From: Asaia bogorensis
Lineage (GTDB): Bacteria; Pseudomonadota; Alphaproteobacteria; Acetobacterales; Acetobacteraceae
Length of the DNA: 7,028 bases
Assembly: GCA_945873675.1 (NCBI GenBank)
Contig: CAMCEP010000141.1
Span: forward strand, 1 to 7,028
Direction: 5' to 3'
In this document: positions 1-6,341 of the stretch, piece by piece
How the letters are laid out: each line of letters starts with the position of its first letter
Numbering within the stretch: the stretch's first letter is position 1
Notes under the pieces: model-generated
Seen by the model: only the letters and a program-made list of their open reading frames with translations
What the model was told of the DNA's origin: nothing
Database searches by the model: none
Program-made: the position numbers and the translations under genes

Positions 1-2
1 TG

Positions 3-500
3 CTGAATGAACCGGACCGGCTGCGGCAAGTGGCGCAGCGGCATCTGGCGCTGGAACCCATGGCGCCCGCGCAATTCATCCGCGAAGCAGAATTGGAACG
101 CCGCCTGCCCAATGCGCGGCCTTTTGCCGGCCCGCCATCGCTTTTTGGTCCGCCGGAACTGCCTGTCTTGGTTCCCGAAGCGCTGATGGTACCGACGCCG
201 GTGGCAGCCGTGCCAAGTGCACCATCCCCAGCCATGGCGAAGCCGGAACCGCCACCGCGTCAAGTGCAAGCGGAATCTCCACCGCGTTTGAGCGCTGCAG
301 CGGCCGCGCCGCCCGCGCCGCGGCCAGCGGCGCCGCCGGTACAGCCAAGGGTTACGCCTGCTCTCCATGTCGCGCCGGCGGCACCGCCGCCGCCGGCTGT
401 GGTGGCCTCAGCGCTTGGCGGGTTTGGCGGCGCGCTACCCCCACCCGTTCCTCTCCCACGGCCCGTTCCGGTGGGAGCCCCGCAAGGGGCGACCCGTTGA
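3..500 (+). CDS. ftsL: Cell division protein FtsL, C-terminal part (5' end outside window)
   Basis: FtsL is a small bitopic inner-membrane protein that joins FtsQ and FtsB in the divisome and helps activate FtsWI. Only the last 165 codons are visible, and the frame is open to the left edge, so the cytoplasmic start, membrane helix and most of the coiled coil are missing. The first 26 visible residues (LNEPDRLRQVAQRHLALEPM and the following APAQFI) match the typical FtsL end, where an L-x-x-P-x-R-L segment is followed by A-x-x-x-L-x-L-x-P. The other ~139 residues are a low-complexity Pro/Ala-rich tail, expected to be periplasmic and disordered and much longer than in E. coli FtsL. A GTG at 30 is internal, not the start. 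The position directly before ftsI supports the call. It rests on a short motif plus synteny, so it is good but not certain. Confidence 0.78.
   Translation: MNEPDRLRQVAQRHLALEPMAPAQFIREAELERRLPNARPFAGPPSLFGPPELPVLVPEALMVPTPVAAVPSAPSPAMAKPEPPPRQVQAESPPRLSAAAAAPPAPRPAAPPVQPRVTPALHVAPAAPPPPAVVASALGGFGGALPPPVPLPRPVPVGAPQGATR
471..497 (+). other. Stem-loop at the end of ftsL, with GCAA loop
   Basis: A GCCCC/GGGGC stem (477-481 with 486-490) closes a GCAA tetraloop, a GNRA-type stable loop. A small internal loop separates it from a lower stem GGG/CCC (473-475 with 493-495). There is no T-run after it, so it is not an intrinsic terminator. It lies six bases before the ftsI Shine-Dalgarno sequence. 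A second inverted repeat, CTCCCAC/GTGGGAG (453-459 with 471-477), uses the same GTGGGAG bases, so the two folds exclude each other. Chance hairpins are common in GC-rich coding DNA, so the function is unproven. Confidence 0.4.
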
Positions 501-502
501 GT

Positions 503-508
503 GGAGGG
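503..508 (+). promoter_or_regulatory. Ribosome binding site of ftsI
   Basis: GGAGGG lies 8 nt before ATG 517, a near-ideal Shine-Dalgarno sequence and spacing. It settles the ftsI start. The open frame continues upstream to a candidate start at 367, but that would overlap ftsL by 134 nt and add an Arg-rich stretch unlike any FtsI. Confidence 0.85.
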
Positions 509-516
509 CACGTGGT

Positions 517-2430
517 ATGAACGAGGCATCACCTCCGGACCCTCGGCAGCCTTCGCCCGATTCTCTGCCGGGCAATAGGCCGCGCGCGCCAGGCGTAACC
601 GAATCCCCAAGCCGCGCCTTGGTGCGCGTTTCGCAGCCTGACCTGCTGCGCCATGCCCAATTGGAAAAATCGCGCGGTAGGCTGCTGCTGGCTGCCCTCG
701 GTTTCACTGTGCTCTTTGGCGCGGTGGCGGTGAAGCTGTCGCTGGCCACGGTATTCGATCCGGCCGAATCCAAACGCGCTGCCATGCTCTCTCGCCCGCC
801 CGCACCGCCGGCGGAAACGCCAGTCTCGCGCGCGGCGGTGACGGATCGTAATGGCGAAGTGCTTGCGGTTTCCCTGCCGCTGACAGCGCTTTACGCCAAT
901 CCACGCCAGATTGATGATCCCATCGAAGCTGCCGACAAGCTGCGCCAAGTACTGCCCCAGCTTGATCGTGAAAGGCTGATCGCGCGCCTGACCGGTGAAA
1001 AACAATTCGCCTATGTCGCCCGTGCGTTAACGCCGCGTGAAATGCAGGCGGTGAATAATCTTGGTGTTCCTGGCTTGTATTTTGAGGATGCGGAGCGTCG
1101 CTTCTTCCCGCAAGGCCGCACCGCCGCGCATATCATTGGTGGCGTGGATGTGGATGGCAACGGCATTGCGGGGGTTGAAAAATATTTCGACGAAAGACTA
1201 CGCACACTCAGGCGTGAAACGCTGCGCCTTTCGCTTGATATTCGCGTGCAATTGGCTTTGCGTGATGCCGTGCAGCACGCCATTACGGATTTCAACGGCA
1301 TTGGCGGCGCCGGCGTAGTGATGGATGTGCATAGTGGCGAGGTTCTCGCCATGGTGAGCCTGCCCGATTATGATGCGAATGATGTGGGCGGCGCCACCAC
1401 CGATCAACGCTTCAATCGCGTAACGGTGGGGGTTTATGAACCGGGGTCCACCTTCAAGCTGCTGACCGCCGCCATGGCGCTTGATTTGGGCACGGTACAG
1501 ACCTGGAGCGGTTATGACGCATCGCGGCCCATTCGCGTCGGCCGGCATGAAATCAATGATTATCGTGGCAAGAATCGCTGGCTCGCCTTGCCGGAAATCA
1601 TGGCCTATTCGTCCAATCTTGCGTCGGCACATATGGCCGCCGCAGTTGGCCCGGCGCGGCATCGTGAATTCATGCAGCGTATGGGCATGACATCGCGTCT
1701 TCGGATTGAAATTCCCGAAACCGCGATGCCGCTGGTGCCGGGGCAAAAGACTTGGCGCGAATTGAACACCATGACCATCGGCTTTGGTCATGGCATCTCC
1801 GTGACACCATTACATGTGGCGACGGCGGGTGCCACCTTGGTGAATGGTGGTATTCTGCGCCAGCCGACCATCCTGGCGCAGCCGCCGGGCGTTGAACGTG
1901 AAGGCGTGCGCGTGCTTGAGCCGCGTACCTCGGAAACGCTCCGCCGGCTGATGCGGCTTGTGGTGACGGATGGCTCAGGCAAGGGTGCTGAGGTGCCGGG
2001 TTATTTCGTTGGTGGAAAAACCGGTACGGCGCAAAAAACCGGGCCGCGTGGTGGTTATTTGGAAAACAAGCGTATCGCCGCCTTCATTGGCGCGTTCCCG
2101 ATGCATGCGCCGCGCTATTCGATTTATGTGATGGTGGATGAACCCAAGCCCAATGCGCGCAGCCATGGGTTTGCGACAGCGGGTTGGGTGGCGGCACCGG
2201 CGGCGAATATGGTGATTGGGCGTATCGCGCCTATTCTTGGCATGCTGCCAGAACCCGCAACGCCCGAGATTCAACGCGCCATCGCCATGCCCATGAATGG
2301 CCGTGGCGTGCCCGGCGCTGCACCACCGCCCGCGGCGCCAATCGCCAATCGTCCACCGGCACGTCAGGCCACCGAAACGCCGCCGCGCGTCGCTGTCACT
2401 CAGCGCGAGGCGACCCTTGCGCCTCGGTGA
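517..2430 (+). CDS. ftsI: Septal peptidoglycan D,D-transpeptidase FtsI (PBP3, class B)
   Basis: FtsI cross-links septal peptidoglycan by acylating its active-site serine with the donor stem peptide, in partnership with the glycosyltransferase FtsW. The protein has 637 residues (E. coli 588). In order it shows a Pro/Arg-rich cytoplasmic leader (1-55), one membrane helix (about 56-78), a PBP dimerisation domain (about 100-245, opening with a DRNGEVLA motif) and a transpeptidase domain (about 245-578). All three penicillin-binding motifs are intact: S311-T-F-K314, S365-S-N367 and K501-T-G-T504. A Pro/Ala-rich tail of about 59 residues follows (579-637). The cytoplasmic leader is longer than the ~20 residues of E. 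coli, and the tail is also an extension. The start at ATG 517 is fixed by a strong ribosome binding site. Within the penicillin-binding protein family, synteny next to ftsL and murE makes FtsI the clear choice over an elongation PBP2. Confidence 0.97.
   Translation: MNEASPPDPRQPSPDSLPGNRPRAPGVTESPSRALVRVSQPDLLRHAQLEKSRGRLLLAALGFTVLFGAVAVKLSLATVFDPAESKRAAMLSRPPAPPAETPVSRAAVTDRNGEVLAVSLPLTALYANPRQIDDPIEAADKLRQVLPQLDRERLIARLTGEKQFAYVARALTPREMQAVNNLGVPGLYFEDAERRFFPQGRTAAHIIGGVDVDGNGIAGVEKYFDERLRTLRRETLRLSLDIRVQLALRDAVQHAITDFNGIGGAGVVMDVHSGEVLAMVSLPDYDANDVGGATTDQRFNRVTVGVYEPGSTFKLLTAAMALDLGTVQTWSGYDASRPIRVGRHEINDYRGKNRWLALPEIMAYSSNLASAHMAAAVGPARHREFMQRMGMTSRLRIEIPETAMPLVPGQKTWRELNTMTIGFGHGISVTPLHVATAGATLVNGGILRQPTILAQPPGVEREGVRVLEPRTSETLRRLMRLVVTDGSGKGAEVPGYFVGGKTGTAQKTGPRGGYLENKRIAAFIGAFPMHAPRYSIYVMVDEPKPNARSHGFATAGWVAAPAANMVIGRIAPILGMLPEPATPEIQRAIAMPMNGRGVPGAAPPPAAPIANRPPARQATETPPRVAVTQREATLAPR
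2406..2426 (+). promoter_or_regulatory. Hairpin over the murE start, enclosing its ribosome binding site
   Basis: A perfect 7-bp inverted repeat, CGAGGCG (2406-2412) and CGCCTCG (2420-2426), closes a 7-nt loop ACCCTTG. The GAGG that would serve as Shine-Dalgarno sequence for TTG 2417 is in the 5' arm, and the TTG itself lies in the loop. The ftsI stop codon (2428-2430) follows directly, so ribosomes finishing ftsI would melt the stem. That suggests translational coupling. The pairing is seen directly; its effect on expression is inferred. Confidence 0.5.
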
Positions 2431-3877
2431 TCTCATGCGCGGATGGAATGGTGGGGAAGAAGCTGCCTCACTGGACATAACAGGTATCACGGCTGATAGC
2501 CGCGCGGTGCGGCCTGGGATGATTTTCGCGGCACTGCCCGGCGTGCGTGCTGATGGGCGCCGCTTCATTGCCGATGCCGTGGCACGCGGTGCGGCGGCAA
2601 TTCTGGCGCCCGAAGGCACTGCTTGGCCTACCGATGCGCCACTGCGCCCGCTGGTGACCAGCCCCGATCCACGCCGTGCCTTGGCGCTGATGGCGGCAGC
2701 TTTTTATGGCGCGCAACCGGAATGCGTGGTGGCGATCACCGGCACGAATGGCAAGACAAGCAGCGTGGATTTTCTGCGCCAGATTTGGCGCGATGCCGGC
2801 AGGAAAGCAGCTTCGCTCGGCACGCTGGGGTTGATTGCGGAGGGCCTGCCACCAGGACCATCGCTGACCACGCCTGATCCGGTGGCGCTGCATGAAAACT
2901 TGGCACAGCTTGCGCGTGATGGTGTCGCTGCGGTGGCGATGGAGGCATCCTCGCACGGGATTGACCAGTGCCGGCTGGATGGCGTCAGGCTGGCGGCGGC
3001 GGGGTTCACCAACCTCACGCGCGATCATTTAGATTATCACGGTACCATGGCCGCCTACAGCGCGGCCAAGCTGCGGTTGTTTGAAACGATCCTACCCGAA
3101 GCCGCGCCGGCCATTGCGATGGCGGATATGGAGGCGGAAGCACTCGCGGCACTACGCGATATCGCCACGCGGCGCCGGTTGGATCTGCGACTGGTTGGCG
3201 TTGGTGGTGATGCGCTGGCCTTGGAAGCAGCGCGACCTTTGCCAGATGGACAGGAAATCACGTTCCGCATGGCTGGCGCGCGGCATGAAGTGCTGCTGCC
3301 TTTGCCGGGGCGCTTCCAGGCCGATAACGCCTTACTGGCGCTGATGCTGGCGATAGCAACAGGCGTTGCGGAACAATCCGCCATGGCCGCACTGGCGCAG
3401 TTGCAAGGTGTGCGCGGGCGCATGGAACGCGCGGCAATTCTGCCCAATGGTGCAGCAATTTACGTGGATTACGCGCATACGCCTGATGCGCTGACGCGGC
3501 TTTTGGCCGCACTCCGCCCGCATGTCGCGGGGCGCTTGCATGTTTTGTTCGGCGCAGGCGGGGACCGAGACCCCGGCAAGCGCCCGCTCATGGGGCGCGC
3601 AGCGGCGGAAGCGGCGGATCGCGTTTGGATCACGGATGACAATCCGCGCAGCGAAGACCCAGCCATGATCCGCGCAGCAGTCATGGCCGGCTGCCCTGAG
3701 GCGGTGAATGCCGGCGCGCGTGAAGAAGCTATCGCCAAAGCCATGGGCGCACTCGGCCCCGGAGATGTGCTGGCGGTCGCCGGCAAGGGGCATGAATCCG
3801 GCCAGGAAATCGCCGGTATTATCCACGCCTTTGATGATGTCGCGGTAGTTCGCAAACTAGCGGGCGTCGCGCCATGA
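2417..3877 (+). CDS. murE: UDP-MurNAc-L-Ala-D-Glu:meso-diaminopimelate ligase MurE
   Basis: This cytoplasmic ATP-dependent Mur ligase adds the third stem-peptide residue. It has 486 residues from TTG 2417 (E. coli 495). The N-terminal UDP-binding domain carries the DSR motif at D27. The central ATPase domain has P-loop G109-T-N-G-K113-T, E176 in MEASSHG, H204 in TRDHLDYHGT, and K218, the lysine expected to be carbamylated. The C-terminal domain starts near G334 and has D408-N-P-R411, the signature for meso-DAP rather than lysine. TTG was chosen because it gives the family's usual N-terminal helix (MRLGDLM), places DSR as in E. coli (D28), and has GAGG 6 nt upstream. The alternative is ATG 2435 (480 residues), preceded by GGTGATC, which can also pair with the 16S rRNA end. 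The gene overlaps ftsI by 14 nt. Function is secure; the start is about 65% sure. Confidence 0.95.
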   Translation: MRLGDLMRGWNGGEEAASLDITGITADSRAVRPGMIFAALPGVRADGRRFIADAVARGAAAILAPEGTAWPTDAPLRPLVTSPDPRRALALMAAAFYGAQPECVVAITGTNGKTSSVDFLRQIWRDAGRKAASLGTLGLIAEGLPPGPSLTTPDPVALHENLAQLARDGVAAVAMEASSHGIDQCRLDGVRLAAAGFTNLTRDHLDYHGTMAAYSAAKLRLFETILPEAAPAIAMADMEAEALAALRDIATRRRLDLRLVGVGGDALALEAARPLPDGQEITFRMAGARHEVLLPLPGRFQADNALLALMLAIATGVAEQSAMAALAQLQGVRGRMERAAILPNGAAIYVDYAHTPDALTRLLAALRPHVAGRLHVLFGAGGDRDPGKRPLMGRAAAEAADRVWITDDNPRSEDPAMIRAAVMAGCPEAVNAGAREEAIAKAMGALGPGDVLAVAGKGHESGQEIAGIIHAFDDVAVVRKLAGVAP

Positions 3878-5256
3878 AGCCGCTTTGGACCAGCGCGGAA
3901 TTGCGCACTGCCACCAATGGCACGCTGGCGGCGGATGTTGCTGCGACCGGCGTTTCGATTGACAGCCGCAGTGTCGCACCAGGCGATATCTTCATCGCAT
4001 TGCGCGATCAACGCGATGGGCATGAATTTGTCGCGGATGCACTTTCGCGCGGTGCCTCACTCGCCATGGTGGATCATACGCCGCCAGGTGCTACGGATAC
4101 GGCGAAGCTGTTGCGTGTGTCCGATACGCTGGCCGGGCTGACAACGCTTGGGGCGGCTGGGCGCGCGCGCGCCGCGGCCCGTGTGGTGGGCGTCACGGGC
4201 AGTGTCGGCAAGACCACCACCAAGGAAATGCTGCGGGTGGCGCTGAGTGCTTTTGGCGCGACGCATGCCTCGGCCGCGTCGCATAATAATCATTGGGGCG
4301 TGCCGCTGACCCTCGCGCGGCTGCCACGCGATGCGGCCTTTGCCGTGATTGAAATGGGCATGAATAATCGTGGCGAAATCGCACCGCTGTCGCGGCTTGC
4401 CCGCCCTGATGTCGGCATCATCACCTCAATCGGCACGGCGCATATCGGCCTGCTTGGCGGCCAGGCGGCGATTGCCGCTGAAAAGGGTGACATCATCGCC
4501 GGCATTGCATCCGGCGGTACTGTGGTCCTACCGGCCGATAGCGCGTTTCTGCAGGAATTGGGCACGCGCGCGCGTGATGCAGGGTTGCATGTAATGACAC
4601 ATGGGGAAGCTGAAGGCGCTGATGCCCGGCTGCTGTCCTATCACGCTTCACCAGAAGGCGGTGTCGCGGAAATTGCGCTGCTTGGGCAAAGCCTGACGCT
4701 GCACCTGGCCGCGCCTGGTCGCCATGTGGCGCTGAATGCCTGCGCTTTGCTTGCGGCAGTGAAGGCGCTTGGTCTTGCGCCCGATATCGCAGTGCGCGCG
4801 CTTGGTGATTTCACCGCGGGTGCTGGCCGGGGCGCACTGCGCCGCATCCGCGTGGCGGACGGTGAGGCTTTGTTGATTGACGATTCCTACAATGCCTCGG
4901 TCGCCTCCGTCCGCGCGGGGCTTGCGGTACTCGCCGCACAGCCCGCCACGCGCCGCGTTTTCGCCTTTGGCGACATGCTGGAACTTGGCACGGAAGGCCC
5001 TGCGCAACATGCTGCCCTGGCTGATGATGCGGAGAAGACTTGTGATCTGGTCTTCTGCTGCGGCCCGCTTTCGGCGCATCTATTCGAAGCCCTGCCGGCG
5101 GCGCTGCGCGGTGGGCAATTTCCGGATTCAACCAGCCTTGCACCCGCATTGCGTGTCGCGCTCAAGCCCGGTGATGCGGTGCTGGTGAAGGGCTCACTTG
5201 GTTCGCGCATGGGCGTGATCATCAAGGCATTGACGGCAGGAGAGCAAGTTTCGTGA
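3874..5256 (+). CDS. murF: UDP-MurNAc-tripeptide:D-alanyl-D-alanine ligase MurF
   Basis: MurF is the last cytoplasmic Mur ligase. It joins D-Ala-D-Ala to UDP-MurNAc-tripeptide using ATP and so makes the pentapeptide substrate of MraY. Its 460 residues compare with 452 in E. coli. The N-terminal domain has the SIDSR motif near residue 26-30. The ATPase domain shows P-loop G109-S-V-G-K113-T-T-T, N138-N-H-W-G142, E160 in EMGMNNRGEI, SIGTAH ending at H190, and K204 in EKGDI. The C-terminal domain (about 320-460) contains D336-D-S-Y-N340 and KGSLGSRM. The ATG overlaps the murE stop by 4 nt (ATGA). No clear Shine-Dalgarno sequence precedes it, so translation probably depends on ribosomes finishing murE. 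NNHWG and MNNRGE differ from the more usual NNHIG and MNHPGE, which looks like a lineage trait rather than damage. Confidence 0.97.
   Translation: MKPLWTSAELRTATNGTLAADVAATGVSIDSRSVAPGDIFIALRDQRDGHEFVADALSRGASLAMVDHTPPGATDTAKLLRVSDTLAGLTTLGAAGRARAAARVVGVTGSVGKTTTKEMLRVALSAFGATHASAASHNNHWGVPLTLARLPRDAAFAVIEMGMNNRGEIAPLSRLARPDVGIITSIGTAHIGLLGGQAAIAAEKGDIIAGIASGGTVVLPADSAFLQELGTRARDAGLHVMTHGEAEGADARLLSYHASPEGGVAEIALLGQSLTLHLAAPGRHVALNACALLAAVKALGLAPDIAVRALGDFTAGAGRGALRRIRVADGEALLIDDSYNASVASVRAGLAVLAAQPATRRVFAFGDMLELGTEGPAQHAALADDAEKTCDLVFCCGPLSAHLFEALPAALRGGQFPDSTSLAPALRVALKPGDAVLVKGSLGSRMGVIIKALTAGEQVS
5238..5244 (+). promoter_or_regulatory. Ribosome binding site of mraY
   Basis: AGGAGAG, inside the last codons of murF, ends 8 nt before GTG 5253. 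It supports GTG as the real mraY start, which also gives the expected MraY N-terminus. Among the three 4-nt overlaps in this window it is the only one preceded by an obvious Shine-Dalgarno sequence. Confidence 0.75.
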
Positions 5257-6341
5257 TCTATAATCTTCTGCTGCCTTTCGCTGAGGAATATGCGCTGGCC
5301 AATCTGGCACGCTATAGTACTTTTCGCGCGGGTGCTGCCTGCCTGACAGCCTTGTTGATTAGTCTGGTTTTCGGTTCTGCCATCATCCGCTGGCTGCGCG
5401 GCTTTCAGCGTGGCGGTCAGCCGATCCGTGAAGATGGCCCGGCGCGGCACATCGTGGAAAAGAAGGGCACGCCCACCATGGGCGGCGTGCTGATCCTGCT
5501 GGGCTTGGTGGGTTCCACCCTGCTTTGGGCGGATTTGCGCAACGGATTTGTCTGGGCTGTGCTGTTCATCACCTGCGGCTATGGCGCGCTTGGCTTTGCT
5601 GATGATTGGCTGAAAGTGTCCAAGCGCAACACCAAGGGTGTATCCAGCCGCATGAAGCTTCTGGTGCAGGCGGGCTTGGGGATCATCACGGCGATTTGGA
5701 TCACCTGGCTGATGCCGGGCGCGCTTTCCGACAAACTCGCATTTCCGATTTTCAAGGAATTGCTTCTGCCGCTTGGTATTCTGTTCCCGCTGCTGGCGGC
5801 ATTGGTGATGATGGGCGCTTCCAATGCGGTCAATTTGACCGATGGGTTGGACGGGCTTGCCATTGTGCCTGTCATGATTGCAGCCAGCGTCTTCGCGCTG
5901 ATTGCCTATCTCGTCGGTAACCGTATTTTCGCTGATTACCTGCAACTGCATTACGTGCCCGGCACTGGTGAACTTGCGGTCTTCTGCGCGGCACTTGTTG
6001 GCGCCGCACTCGGCTTCCTGTGGTTCAACGCGCCGCCGGCGGCGGTATTCATGGGTGATACGGGTTCGCTTGCCCTTGGCGGCGCGCTGGGTGGGCTCGC
6101 GGTTGCGACCAAGCATGAAATTGTGCTCGCGATTGTGGGCGGGCTTTTTGTGGTGGAAACCGTTTCCGTCATCATCCAGGTTTTCTGGTTCAAGCGCACA
6201 GGGCGGCGCGTGTTTCTGATGGCGCCGCTGCATCACCATTTTGAGAAAAAAGGCTGGGCCGAGCCCACCATCGTGATCCGCTTTTGGATCATTGCCATGA
6301 TCCTGGCGCTGGTTGGGCTTTCGACGTTGAAAATCAGATGA
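5253..6341 (+). CDS. mraY: Phospho-N-acetylmuramoyl-pentapeptide-transferase MraY
   Basis: MraY is a polytopic inner-membrane enzyme. It transfers phospho-MurNAc-pentapeptide from UDP to undecaprenyl phosphate, giving lipid I and UMP, the first membrane step of peptidoglycan synthesis. Its 362 residues match the family (E. coli 360). About ten hydrophobic segments are visible, roughly at 26-46, 75-95, 98-116, 133-153, 170-190, 203-222, 240-258, 263-285, 288-310 and 340-358. Hallmark motifs are all present: KKGTPTMGG (70-78), D117-D118 in FADDWLK, NAVNLTDGLDG (191-201), D269 in FMGDTGS, and H327-H-H329 in APLHHHFE. These supply the Mg2+-binding and catalytic residues known for the family. It starts at GTG, overlapping the murF stop by 4 nt (GTGA), and its own stop overlaps the murD start. 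No disruption is seen. Confidence 0.98.
   Translation: MIYNLLLPFAEEYALANLARYSTFRAGAACLTALLISLVFGSAIIRWLRGFQRGGQPIREDGPARHIVEKKGTPTMGGVLILLGLVGSTLLWADLRNGFVWAVLFITCGYGALGFADDWLKVSKRNTKGVSSRMKLLVQAGLGIITAIWITWLMPGALSDKLAFPIFKELLLPLGILFPLLAALVMMGASNAVNLTDGLDGLAIVPVMIAASVFALIAYLVGNRIFADYLQLHYVPGTGELAVFCAALVGAALGFLWFNAPPAAVFMGDTGSLALGGALGGLAVATKHEIVLAIVGGLFVVETVSVIIQVFWFKRTGRRVFLMAPLHHHFEKKGWAEPTIVIRFWIIAMILALVGLSTLKIR

Noticed and set aside
471..497. The GCAA-loop hairpin read as a transcription terminator between ftsL and ftsI
   Set aside because: There is no T-run after the stem, and it is followed at once by the ribosome binding site of the next operon gene.
367..516. Upstream extension of ftsI to a possible start at 367
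   Set aside because: It would overlap ftsL by 134 nt and add an Arg/Trp-rich stretch not seen in FtsI proteins, while ATG 517 has a strong GGAGGG.
1198..1791. Minus-strand open frame opposite ftsI (a similar one at 3332-3826 opposite murE)
   Set aside because: Both are in codon register with the sense gene and have the same codon-bias explanation. No recognisable domain.
2297..2416. Upstream extension of murE to a GTG at 2297
   Set aside because: It adds 40 Arg/Pro-rich residues that are the out-of-frame reading of the ftsI tail. The family N-terminus begins at 2417 or 2435.
5230..5264. Promoter-like boxes at the murF/mraY junction: TTGACG (5230-5235) and a perfect TATAAT (5259-5264)
   Set aside because: The spacer is 23 nt, far from the usual 16-18, and no better -35 box exists at the right distance. 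Transcription would begin downstream of the mraY start codon, so it could not express full-length MraY.
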